64,000 bases of DNA. Origin: an uncultured Vicinamibacterales bacterium. GTDB lineage: Bacteria > Acidobacteriota > Vicinamibacteria > Vicinamibacterales > UBA8438. Shown here in pieces: positions 36,241-50,515 of the stretch. The notes beneath the pieces are model-generated. The model searched no databases. It had not been told where the DNA came from and worked only from the letters and a program-made list of their open reading frames with translations. How positions within the stretch are numbered: position 1 is the stretch's first letter; the number at the start of each line of letters is the position of its first letter. The stretch covers positions 1 through 64,000 of the forward strand of contig CATQHG010000001.1 of the NCBI GenBank assembly GCA_958295905.1, written 5' to 3'. Position numbers and translations under genes: made by a program.

Positions 36241-36362
36241 ACCACGCTGCTGTGCGCCCCAAGCCTGTCGTACCCGAAGCGCTTGTGCTGCCGCCACCCT
36301 CTTGACGGCGGGCAAGCCGGCCCCCTGCGGCCGGTCCGCACTCACTCATCTCACGCCGAGCC
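36238..36362 (+). mobile_element. fragment of an IS66-type element (3' end)
   Basis: 'accacgctgctgtgcgcccc' and the following bases through 'cctgcggccggtccgcactc' match, in the same orientation and with few differences, the last codons and 3' flank of the IS66 transposase at 63886-64000. Only this about 125-base end is present. It shows that a related IS66 element was once here, or that recombination moved its end. Confidence 0.8.
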
Positions 36363-36739
36363 GGCCGCAACCGCCCGCCCCCGCGACACGTGGGTTTCGT
36401 CGCCGGACCGACGGGCACGCCCACCGGACGCTCGCCGCAGTTCGCAACGTCCGTCCCCGCCGCGTGCCCCGTTTGCGGCACCGCCACCGAAGAAGACCGC
36501 AGGGCCTTGCGCCCCGGGCCGGGCGGTACGTACGCCCCTGCCGGGCCCGCTTGCAGGCCACGCTGTCAACAGTCGCCTGAAAGCGCGTCAAATCTGGACA
36601 GGTCGTCGACCACAAGATGTAGGGGTCAGGGTTGGGCATCGTCCGCGGGGATGAACCTGAAGGGTCGACCATCGCGGCGAAAACAATCGGAAAGGCTGCA
36701 ACACATGCCCCGCCGACGCGGGGATCAACCTCATCGGAC

Positions 36740-36990
36740 TCGCGCACCTCGACGCGAGCGTTCGGGCCGAGCGGGCCAGCCGGCGCGTTGAACAGCACCG
36801 TCAGGAACCCAACCGGGTCGAGCTCGAGCGCCTCCGCGACGGCGACGAACTCCGGCACGTCAAGGCGTCCCGAGCCGTCCTCAACGCGCGTCACCCACGA
36901 CGGCGGGCGGTCGAGCTTGGCAGCCAGTTTCCGCCCTCGTCAGTCCGGCCGCATGCCTCCAGGACCGCCGCAACGGTTCGCAGGGCCGCC
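36740..36990 (-). pseudogene. XRE-family helix-turn-helix regulator, frameshifted remnant
   Basis: The minus strand encodes 'KLAAKLDRPPSWVTRVEDGS' followed by 'GRLDVPEFVAVAEALELDPV', the helix-turn-helix and following helices of an XRE/Cro-like repressor. Just upstream, 'ALRTVAAVLEACG' is in another frame and an in-frame TGA lies between. The part beyond 'GFLTVLFNAPAG' has no recognisable end. The gene is broken. Confidence 0.6.
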
Positions 36991-37118
36991 GCAACGGTTC
37001 GCAGGGCCGCCGCAACCGCGGAAACCAGTCGCTCATTGGTGCGCCAACATCCGCCACGACATCGAGCTCGTCGCCAGCGAAGCCGCAACCGCGGAAACCA
37101 GTCGCTCATTGGTGCGCC
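36965..37118. repeat. 21-bp tandem repeat followed by a 37-bp direct repeat (73-bp period)
   Basis: A 21-base unit 'ccgccgcaacggttcgcagg' plus g occurs twice in tandem from 36965 and begins a third time. Then the 37 bases starting 'gccgcaaccgcggaaacc' occur at 37009-37045 and, unchanged, at 37082-37118. They are separated by 36 unrelated bases. The 37/36 arrangement resembles one CRISPR repeat-spacer-repeat unit, but no further copies exist. Confidence 0.7.
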
Positions 37119-37323
37119 CCCTTTGGCGGCGAATGCAGGCATGATCGTTCAATCTTGACGCCGTGTTGGAGTCGGCGGTGCCGCCCCGGACTTCTCACTT
37201 GGTCTCGGTGCCGGGCTTCGCCCCCGTCCCCGGCCGCCTTCCCGTGCAACGCGGAGACGATCTCGGACGGACGTTCGCGTAGCGACCGCGCGGTAGCAGA
37301 ACCACCGAAGGTCGGGACAGCAC

Positions 37324-37362
37324 TTGCGGAGGTTGCCGGACAGCGACCATAATTATAATTAT
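37324..37362 (+). promoter_or_regulatory. AT-rich promoter region of the restriction-methyltransferase gene
   Basis: TTGCGG (37324), TTGCCG (37333) and an AT-rich block 'ataattataattat' (37349-37362) containing CATAAT and TATAAT lie about 225 bases before ATG 37584. TTGCGG to CATAAT gives an 18-base spacer. The block is the most AT-rich sequence in this area. The leader between the promoter and the gene would be about 220 bases and contains no obvious gene. Confidence 0.45.
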
Positions 37363-37583
37363 CCACCGAACGAAAAGGTGGGAACTCGACGGCCACGCCA
37401 TTTTCGAGCCCCGGCATGGCGACCGGGCCGCAGAACCGGACCCACCACCGTGCCGCCGCAAGCGCCGTTCAACCAAGCCGCGGACAGCCAGCGGCCTCAA
37501 CTCCAGCCATCCGAAGCCGACGCTGGCAGAGACTGTCGCTGCAACGCGCCCAGCTGCTTGGCGGCACCGCCGGCGCAGACGAT

Positions 37584-40500
37584 ATGACTGACAACACAAG
37601 GCGCATCGCGGCATCTCTGACGAGCAGGGACGACCAACACACCCGACGGTACCGAAACGAGAGCAACGTCAAGCTCGACCTGTCGCAACTGATCGACACG
37701 ATGGGCTACGGCCCCGTCGAGAACGAGCACGCAACCGTCGACGGTTTCATCGACATCTACGTACCCCACCACCGCGTCGTCATCGAGACCAAAGCTCGGG
37801 GACTCGCGGTCGATCCGCACATGCCGCAAGGCGGCGGCAGGGAGACCCCGAAAGAGCAACTCGACCGCTACGTGTTGAGCGAGATCCGGAAAGAACTCGA
37901 ATCGTTCGACTGGAATCCGGCGGACCGGTCCCAGCACCCGTGGATCGGAGTTGTAACCGACGGGCACGCGTGGCATGCATGGCGGTACCCACACACACAC
38001 GACCCCGAGGCCGAAACCATTTCCTCAATCACCGCAGACAGCGGCGAGACGCTGATCGCAGGGTTGAGGAACGCGTTCGGAGAAGAACGTGCAGGGAAGC
38101 AATGGGTGCCGGCGGCCCCCGCTGATCTGTTCCGAGATCACGCAACGACACTCAACGAGCTGTACCACCGGCTGCCGCGCGACGTGCGCGGGCGAACGGA
38201 GACGAAGCGTCGCCTCTGGCTTGACATGCTGCGGGTCTCGGGGATTGCGCCGCACGACAACGATGCCGACAGGCTGTTCGTGACCCATTCGTTGCTGATC
38301 GCGATCGCGCGCATGGTAGCGTACGGGCTGACCCCGCAGGCAAAGAACTGGGAAGGCGCGCTGAAAGACGGCTTCGTATCGTGGATTACCGACTCGCACA
38401 CCGGGAACGAATGGGCAAACGGCCTTCACCTGACAATCGACCGGCACGACTGGAAGCGCCGACAGAACGACGTGATGCAGTCCCTGTACATGGACTTTGT
38501 GTCGGCCACCGACCGGAAAGTGTTCGGCGAGTACTACACCCCGGATTGGCTGGCGGCGCTGATCGTGGGCGAGGCGCTCGACGACGCATGGCGCAGCAAC
38601 GCCGTCGAGCAGGCTGAATCGGCAGGACGCTCAGGCGCTCGCCTGGAAGGGCTCGGGGTGCTGGACCCGACCTGTGGATCCGGCACGTTCCTGTACCACG
38701 CCGCGCGACGGATTCTCGACGCACCGGAGATGCGGGAGCTCAACCCGGTACAGCAAGCCGACATCACGGCAAGCTTGATCCACGGCATCGACGTCCATCC
38801 GGTCGCCGTCGAGATCGCGAAGACCAACATGATGCGGGTGTTGCCCACCGCCCCGACGATGGGAAACGCAGCCATCCATATCCGCATGGGCGATTCGCTG
38901 ATGACCGACGGAGACCCGACGAGGCTGTTCGAAGTCGAGGGTGCCATGCGAATCATGACGCCGAAGAGACGCGAGATCCTGCTGCCAATGAACTTCGTCC
39001 GCCGGTCCCGGTTCGCGGACGACATGGGTCGCGTCGTCAGCGCGGCCATACAGAAGACGCCGGTGCCCGTGCCCGTACTGGGCACCTTGGAAGCAGCGGA
39101 CCGCAAGGGCGTCGAAGAGGCCCGCGACGCGCTCGAAGACGCCATCAGCGAGGAGGGAAACTCCGTCTGGACGTGGTACGCGGTCAACATCGCCGCCCCG
39201 AAGCTGCTTTCCGAGCACAAGGTCGATCGGATCGTGGCCAACCCGCCGTGGGTGAAGCTGTCCGATATCCAACACGAGCCGCGGAAGCGGGCGATGGAGA
39301 GGTTCGGCGAACGCCTCGGGATCTACCAAGGCGGCAGGCAGGCCCCGCACACCGACATCGCGGCCTTCTTCATCCAGCGCACCCGTGAGCTCTACCTGAA
39401 GAACCCGAAGGAGAACCCGGCAATCTGGCTCGTGAAGAAGTCGTCGCTGAGAGCCGGCCAGTGGAGCGCGTTCCGTAAACTGCACCGGGGCACGTTGGCG
39501 CAATCCGTCGATCTTGAAGACCTCCAGCCCTTCGGGGGTGGGGACGCCACGCGGTGCTGCCTCCTCCTCGAACACCGACCCATGGCCCTGGCCGCGGGTT
39601 CGAGACAGCTGCAGGCCCTACGCAAGATCGACGACAGTACGAAAGTGCCGACAGAACGCCCGCGGTTGCACGAAGCACCCGAAACTGCAATTGAACGGAT
39701 ACGTTTCACGGCGGCAACGTCGCAGGCGCCGCAAGCGCCGTCCGGCTACCTCACGTCCACGGGCAAGCCCGTGTTCCGCCAAGGCGCAACGGTGCTTCCA
39801 CAGGTGCTGACCATCGTGGATAAGACGGAGCCGGCACCTGAGCGAACCCGGGTCCGCGCGACCACACGAAAATCCACAAAGACGCCATGGAACGGCGTGA
39901 AGCCACGCACAATCGAGATTCCGAAGCACTGGCTGATCGACCTCTGCACATCGAACAGCATGGCGGCATTTGTGGTGCGCACGATAAGAGCAATCGTTCC
40001 ACTGGACGCCCAAGGCACCCTGCTCCCGCTACGCGAAATCAACGAACAGGGCTGGCTGCTGCTCAACGATCTCTACAAGACGCATGCTGGCACAGGCAGG
40101 CACACGCCCGGAACCCTTCTCGAACGGATCGATCATCTGCGGAATCTGACGGTTCAGCTCCCGCTACGACAGGACGCACAGCGGAAACTGGTGCTGTACC
40201 CGAAATCAGGGGACATGATGAGGGCCGCGCGCGCACGAGCTGGGCACGCGGTCATCGACCACGGCTTGTACTGGTACCGCGCGCGCACGAGTGGAGAAGC
40301 CGCGTACTTGGCAATTCTCCTGAACACCGGCTGCCTGCAACAGGCGTACGCCGATTCCCGCGAGAGCGGTCGCGACTTCCATCTGCAACCGTGGCGGAAG
40401 GTGCCGATCCCGCGGTACGACAAGACGATCCCGCTCCACACCGAGATCGCCAAGCTCTGCACGCAGGCCGAAAAGATCGCGGCGACCACGGTGAACGAAG

Positions 40501-40631
40501 AACTAGAGGCCACACCGGGGAAGGGCCAAGTCGCCCTGTCGAAAGCAATCCGCAAGGCCTTGGCAGACGCTGGAGTCGATGTTGCGATGGACGAGTGCGC
40601 TCGACAGCTTCTACCAGACCACGCGGCGTAG
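37584..40631 (+). CDS. single-chain restriction-modification enzyme (type IIG-like N6-adenine methyltransferase with N-terminal nuclease)
   Basis: This 1015-residue protein has a PD-(D/E)XK-like nuclease near its N-terminus ('VDGFIDIYVPHHRVVIETKA', about residues 52-75), a helical region, and an N6-methyltransferase domain with motif I 'GVLDPTCGSGTFLYHAARRI' (about 352) and motif IV 'RIVANPPWVKLSD' (NPPW, about 550). A C-terminal specificity-like region follows ('YWYRARTSGEAAYLAILLNT'). The gamma-class order (motif I then IV) and single-gene layout fit type IIG/Eco57I-like enzymes. No separate specificity or restriction gene is adjacent, and a BREX PglX role is unlikely without partner genes. 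ATG 37584 starts the region with normal composition; upstream in-frame codons look non-coding. Confidence 0.85.
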   Translation: MTDNTRRIAASLTSRDDQHTRRYRNESNVKLDLSQLIDTMGYGPVENEHATVDGFIDIYVPHHRVVIETKARGLAVDPHMPQGGGRETPKEQLDRYVLSEIRKELESFDWNPADRSQHPWIGVVTDGHAWHAWRYPHTHDPEAETISSITADSGETLIAGLRNAFGEERAGKQWVPAAPADLFRDHATTLNELYHRLPRDVRGRTETKRRLWLDMLRVSGIAPHDNDADRLFVTHSLLIAIARMVAYGLTPQAKNWEGALKDGFVSWITDSHTGNEWANGLHLTIDRHDWKRRQNDVMQSLYMDFVSATDRKVFGEYYTPDWLAALIVGEALDDAWRSNAVEQAESAGRSGARLEGLGVLDPTCGSGTFLYHAARRILDAPEMRELNPVQQADITASLIHGIDVHPVAVEIAKTNMMRVLPTAPTMGNAAIHIRMGDSLMTDGDPTRLFEVEGAMRIMTPKRREILLPMNFVRRSRFADDMGRVVSAAIQKTPVPVPVLGTLEAADRKGVEEARDALEDAISEEGNSVWTWYAVNIAAPKLLSEHKVDRIVANPPWVKLSDIQHEPRKRAMERFGERLGIYQGGRQAPHTDIAAFFIQRTRELYLKNPKENPAIWLVKKSSLRAGQWSAFRKLHRGTLAQSVDLEDLQPFGGGDATRCCLLLEHRPMALAAGSRQLQALRKIDDSTKVPTERPRLHEAPETAIERIRFTAATSQAPQAPSGYLTSTGKPVFRQGATVLPQVLTIVDKTEPAPERTRVRATTRKSTKTPWNGVKPRTIEIPKHWLIDLCTSNSMAAFVVRTIRAIVPLDAQGTLLPLREINEQGWLLLNDLYKTHAGTGRHTPGTLLERIDHLRNLTVQLPLRQDAQRKLVLYPKSGDMMRAARARAGHAVIDHGLYWYRARTSGEAAYLAILLNTGCLQQAYADSRESGRDFHLQPWRKVPIPRYDKTIPLHTEIAKLCTQAEKIAATTVNEELEATPGKGQVALSKAIRKALADAGVDVAMDECARQLLPDHAA

Positions 40632-41040
40632 TAGACCCTCTGCCAACGGCCCCCCCCGCTCCAACACCGCCCAACTGACCAACCGTGGTTCAATAAACGC
40701 ACACTGACATGCTCATCTCGGACCATGCCCGCCCATCCGGGGCGGCCTCGGCGAATGCCCCAACTCGAGACCGCTTTCCACCCCGCCGGGGCGAAGTCCG
40801 CGCGTTCCAGTGCGCGGCACAGTTCGAACCGCGTAAAAACGCTGACGGGGATTCCCACCAAACACGCGCACGTGGATTCTTGGGTGCCAAAGCGCACTCG
40901 ACGGGCTGATCGGCGGACTGGCAAACTCCCAAGCCAAAGGCAGCGGACAGATCAACGAAAACGGGAACCCGCGGTACTGGCTCGACGTGATCGAACGCAT
41001 CGTGACGCTGAGTATCGAGACTCAGAAACTGAGAATCTCC
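40632..41040. other. intergenic region between the restriction enzyme and the CRISPR locus
   Basis: These 409 bases hold short open frames with no family or start signal. The segment 'ggattcttgggtgccaaagcgc' region to 41040 is less GC-rich and may be debris of a mobile element. No repeats or hairpins stand out. Confidence 0.35.
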
Positions 41041-41465
41041 TCAAATGCGTGTGGGTAGGGGCGGCACCAGTTCGATGCCTCCGCAGCACAGGAACAGCAT
41101 CGAGATGAGCGCACCGGCCGAGTGGAAACCGTACGCGCGCCGCGCAATCACACGCAGCTTGTTGTTGATGCCCTCCACCGAACCGTTCGTCATCCGGGTG
41201 TCCAGATACGCCAGGATGCCTTCCGCGTGGTTCCGAATCGTGCGCCCCAGCTTCACGAACGGCGCCAGGCGGGACCGCGCAGCCCACTCCAGCCACTCCT
41301 CCAGCAGCTCTGGCGCATCCTCGGGCGTCGCCTGACCCAGGATCGTCGCCAGATACTCCTTCAGTTCGTAGGCCCGGTCCAGCGCCCGGTTGTCACGGCG
41401 CAACGTCTCCAGACGCCGGGCTTCGCCGGGCTTCAGCCGCCCCGGGTGCTTCAGCAACGCATGTC
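41041..41465 (-). pseudogene. ISL3-family transposase, 3' fragment
   Basis: About 140 C-terminal residues remain: 'PGRLKPGEARRLETLRRDNR', 'LDRAYELKEYLATILGQATP', and the conserved 'MTNGSVEGINNKLRVIARRA' with 'YGFHSAGALISMLFLCCGGI' that marks the end of the ISL3 DDE domain (third acidic residue in VEG). The 5' part of the transposase is missing. The break joins directly onto the cas4-cas1 gene at about 41462, so this element truncated the adaptation gene. Confidence 0.85.
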
Positions 41466-42239
41466 GTCGATGGTCACGACCAGAGTCTCTCCCGATTTCG
41501 CCACCTTGGCGTGGCGCGCCTGCACGTAGAGCGGCAGAGCTTCCGTGCAGGGCACGGCGATCGGCCGCGGAGCCGTCGTCGTACGGGTCAGACGGTTGAC
41601 CTCGTCCGGCAGGCAGATCCCGACCAGCGAGCAGCGCGGACACTTGGGACTGTCTTCGAGCGGCGGCGGGATGACGCCCTCCGTGGCGGCGCGCCGCAAC
41701 CCGTCGACCGCTTCGTGCGTGGCGGCGACGAGATCGTCGTCGAACACCACCCGCACGCGCTCGCGGCTGCCGACGAAGTAGAGCACCCCGTCGGTGCAGT
41801 CGTAGCCGTGCTCGCGCAGCAGCAGGCCCTGCACGCAGAGCTGCACCCGCTCGGGATCGTGCGCTCCCCGTTCGACATGGGGCCGTTTGCCGCGCTTGTA
41901 GTCGACCGGCGTGACCCGGCCGCCGTCCGATTCTATGAGGTCCGGCCGCGCGATCAGTCCCAGGCGGCGGGACGACAAGGTGATCGACCGCGCATGCAGC
42001 CGGGAAGCCCCGTCGCCCCGCGACGGCGCCGGCAGCGACCCGCCGTCGCGGTTGACCCGCCGGTGGGCGTGGCGGCCCTCGACGGTGTCCGCAGAGTCGG
42101 CCCACTCGCTCTGCACCCACTCAAGATAGGCGAGCCGCGGACAGTAGACGTACTCGTTGACCATGCGCGCCGGCACGAGGGGCGCGTCGGCTGGCGGGTA
42201 CGGAATCGACGGCGGCGCCCGGTGGTCCGGAGCTGGCAC
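41451..42239 (-). pseudogene. cas4: Cas4-Cas1 fusion of a type I-G (I-U) CRISPR system, truncated at the start of Cas1
   Basis: Cas4 trims and orients new spacers and Cas1 integrates them; type I-G systems fuse the two. The Cas4 domain is complete: 'MVNEYVYCPRLAYLEWVQSE' (first Cys), 'LGLIARPDLIESDGGRVTPV' and 'DYKRGKRPH' (RecB-like nuclease core), and the cysteine cluster 'CPRCSLVGIC'. After a linker, Cas1 begins, 'TEALPLYVQARHAKVAKSGE', and stops after 29 residues where the ISL3 fragment starts ('DDMRC', TGA). Start GTG 42239 has a GGAGG upstream; frames further upstream are repeat DNA. No cas2 follows. Spacer acquisition should be lost, though the Cas4 part could still fold. Confidence 0.85.
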
Positions 42240-42274
42240 GGCACCTCCGATATCCGATGTTCGGCATATCAGCC

Positions 42275-42425
42275 CGTGGTAAAACTCCGCGGCGCGCCGG
42301 AACTGGCCGGCGGTGGCGCGGAAACGGCTCGGTTCGGCCGGATTTCGACCGCTGTACGAACATTCTTGAGCCGAGTACGGCCCGGCCGGATGCAGCGCAA
42401 CTTCTGCCACGGACTGATACGGGTC
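42275..42425. repeat. dispersed ~150-bp repeat, inverted relative to 59707-59868
   Basis: The segment from 'cccgtggtaaaactccgcgg' through 'ggaaacggctcggttcggcc', 'gccgagtacggcccggccgg' and 'cttctgccacggactg' matches the reverse complement of 59707-59868 with small indels. At 59.7 kb it is inside a Cys-rich hypothetical gene. Here it forms the leader of cas4. Its ends resemble each other ('cgtggcaaaactccgc' and 'acttctgccacgg'), so the unit is partly palindromic. Confidence 0.75.
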
Positions 42426-42458
42426 GTTTCGGCAGTTCGAGCCGTCCGCGGTAGGGCG

Positions 42459-42570
42459 CGCCGGATGCCGGACGCGGCGTGCGAGCCGGTTTCCGCGACC
42501 CGAGGGCAACGCACAGCGCGAACCCTTGATACGCCGGATGCCGGACGCGGCGTGCGAGCCGGTTTCCGCG
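42459..42570. repeat. 39-bp direct repeat with 34-bp spacer next to the cas genes (possible minimal CRISPR unit)
   Basis: Thirty-nine identical bases starting 'cgccggatgccggacgcggc' occur at 42459-42497 and 42532-42570, separated by 34 unrelated bases, a period of 73. The position between divergent cas4 and cas3/csb1 genes fits a CRISPR remnant, and the lengths fit type I-G arrays. But only two copies are present, and I cannot verify the repeat against known arrays. Confidence 0.5.
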
Positions 42571-42959
42571 CCGGGAACCGGTCGATCAGCCGGTCCCGAC
42601 CGCGGAATCGGCCGCAAGCGGCCGGTCGGACGGGTCGGACGTCAGAACGCCTGATCGGCGCCGGACGACGCCGGCCGCAATCCGCACGTCGTTCGTCGAA
42701 TGTCCGGGAATGTCCGGCGTCCATGGCCAAGTGCCTGTACAATTGCGCATCGTGGTGGTGCATCGTTCGTTCGTCGGATACGAGAACGAACACCGAGGAC
42801 CGCCCAGAGGAACCGTTGCAGGTTGGCGGCGTTGAACGCAGCACCGGACTTCGCTGCCGTCGGGTAGGCGGCAGCCGCGCCGGTTGTACCGTATCCGGGC
42901 GGGAACGACAGCCGCGCCGGCGGGGACCGACTGACAGGATCTGACAACGAGCCGTGTCA

Positions 42960-43480
42960 GCCTGCCGTTCGGAAGAAATGGCCTCTTCGCGGAATCGCGC
43001 ACGAGGAATCGCTTGGACGGGCCACCCTCTATCGCATCGCGCTCGGAGACGGGAAGCGCCCCGACCCGTGGCAACGGGTCCTCACGACCGGGGCGTGGCC
43101 TCTCGGATCCTGGTTGCGCCGACCGGATCGGGCAAGACGGCCGCGGTGACGCTCGGATGGGCCGCGCACCGGTTGCGGAACCCGGCCGGACGCCCCGGCG
43201 ACTAGTCTGGTGTCTGCCCATGCGGACGCTCGTCGAGCAGACGGCGGAGTCGGTCGGGGAGTGGTTCGGCAGGTTGGTCGAAGTGTGCGGCGAGACGCTG
43301 CTCCCGCGGCCCGATGACGTGCACGTGCTCATCATGGGCGGCGTGGACGGCGGGGCATGGATCGAGACGCCGGAGCGCCCCGTGGTGATCGTGGGAACCC
43401 AGGACATGCTGCGTAGCCGCGCATTGATGCGCGGCTACGCGTCGTCCCAGGCAGTTGGTCGATGGCAGTTGGTCGATGGA
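42960..43480 (+). pseudogene. cas3: N-terminal fragment of a second cas3 helicase gene
   Basis: Pieces in shifting frames give 'ATLYRIALGDGKRPDPWQRV' (about 43025-43085), 'ILVAPTGSGKTAAVTLGWAA' (Walker A, about 43100-43160) and 'RRLVWCLPMRTLVEQTAESV' to 'VVIVGTQDMLRSRALMRGYA' (about 43195-43440). These are the Q-motif, motif I and early helicase region of a Cas3 distinct from the intact one at 46460. Sequence similarity ends at about 43450, where 'cagttggtcgatgg' is repeated twice, then csb1 follows. The rest of this Cas3 was deleted. Confidence 0.75.
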
Positions 43481-43522
43481 ATCTCACGTGCCACCCATCC
43501 GTGGCCCTGACAAGGAGACGTA

Positions 43523-49339
<5,817 letters not shown>

Positions 49340-49341
49340 TC

Positions 49342-50262
49342 ATGAATGGAACGCATCTCACCGGGCTGGAAGGCACGAACCCCTTGGGATTCCTGGCTGC
49401 CCTTGGCGCACAGGTCGTCTTCACCACCGACTCTGAACAGCCACGTCTATGGTGGAGCGACGATATCACTCCACACGCAGTCGTGGACGCCGATATCACC
49501 GTTGACCGAATAGCCGATCGGGCACTGGAGGTTTGCGGGGAGTGGAGCGACAGCGCGGCACTGACGCCGCGGCGTCCTGACGGCTCCGCGATGCCGCAGG
49601 GTGACGAACTCAAACTCGCGCCGGTCGACGCGCGGACTTGGCTCGAACATGTCCGCGAAAACGATTCCGCGGAATCCCTGATTGCCGCGCTCGTGGCGGA
49701 GGGGAGCTTGGACAAGCAAGGTGTCACCAAACCCTCGGATCTCTACTTCACAGCGGGGCAACAGAAGTTCCTGGACATGGTCCGCCAGATCCTGAGCGGG
49801 GTGTCACGGGAGGATCTACTCATAGGACTCGATGGGCCATGGAGCTACCGCAGCCGACTCCCTTCCCTGATGTGGGACGTCAGCGACGATCGGGTGTACG
49901 CGCTGACAGCCGATGATCCGGCAAAAGAAAAAAAACTCACCAACCCTGGTCCCGAAGCTTTAGCCATCCTGGGACTGAGCCGGTATCCGGTGTTCGCGGA
50001 CCGAGGCCGGACGCTCACGCAGGGATGCTCGGGATCTTGGAAGAGCGGCAGCTATTCATGGCCTCTTTGGCGAAAACCGGCATCACCGCATGCCGTTAAG
50101 GCGGTGTTGGCGCATGCCTTCGACCACCCGAAGGCCACCAATCGCCAGCGCTGGTTCCGCTCGTGGGGTATCGCTATGGTTCTCCGATCACCGATTCGTC
50201 GCTCCGGGCAGGGAGGTTATGGCACATTCGGCCCGCCGGAAGTCGCATGGCAGGCACCATGA
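49342..50262 (+). CDS. type I-G CRISPR large-subunit candidate (Cas8u-like)
   Basis: This 306-residue protein begins two bases after cas3 (ATG 49342) and carries 'LTGLEGTNPLGFLAALGAQV', which is how many Csx17/Csb3-like type I-G accessory or large-subunit proteins start. Later features are 'SDLYFTAGQQKFLDMVRQIL', 'LDGPWSYRSRLPSLMWDVSD', 'GPEALAILGLSRYPVFADRG' and 'SYSWPLWRKPASPHAVKAVL'. It would recognise the PAM and start R-loop formation. The exact subfamily (Cas8u1/Csx17 or Cas8u2/Csb3) cannot be settled by eye. It ends shortly after 'QGGYGTFGPPEVAWQAP', which looks like a normal C-terminus. Confidence 0.75.
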   Translation: MNGTHLTGLEGTNPLGFLAALGAQVVFTTDSEQPRLWWSDDITPHAVVDADITVDRIADRALEVCGEWSDSAALTPRRPDGSAMPQGDELKLAPVDARTWLEHVRENDSAESLIAALVAEGSLDKQGVTKPSDLYFTAGQQKFLDMVRQILSGVSREDLLIGLDGPWSYRSRLPSLMWDVSDDRVYALTADDPAKEKKLTNPGPEALAILGLSRYPVFADRGRTLTQGCSGSWKSGSYSWPLWRKPASPHAVKAVLAHAFDHPKATNRQRWFRSWGIAMVLRSPIRRSGQGGYGTFGPPEVAWQAP

Positions 50263-50515
50263 CGTCGCTGCCCGAGCGTCTCGTCGACACGCTCGCACTC
50301 GACACCACCGACTATCAGGACCGCGGCTGGAGCCGTCCCCGGCGGCCCGCGAAGTCGTCTATTCGCGTGCGCCGGAGGCCGCCCCGGAGGCCGCCCCCGG
50401 TGTCGTTCCCGGCGCCACGCCGGCGCACGGGCGGCGCGGAGAACGGAGCCCCCGGCGACGCTGGCCGCGTCGGGGCCGGCGAACGCCGCGAACAGGGCGG
50501 AAGGAAGCAGAGCCC
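50263..50515. other. short low-complexity intergenic region
   Basis: This 253-base gap encodes Arg/Pro-rich nonsense in all frames ('cggaggccgccccggaggcc' is an internal repeat). No gene, terminator or array repeat is visible, although this is where a CRISPR array or cas1-cas2 might have been expected. Confidence 0.4.

Noticed and set aside
36633-36730. Two stretches ending 'cgcggggatgaacc' and 'cgcggggatcaacc' that resemble type I-E CRISPR repeats, 73 bases apart
   Set aside because: Only about the last 14 bases match between the two, the first lacks the left half of the hairpin, no third copy exists, and the locus encodes a regulator remnant on the other strand.
50263-50515. Expected position of a CRISPR array after the cas8-like gene
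   Set aside because: Only low-complexity sequence without regularly spaced repeats is present.
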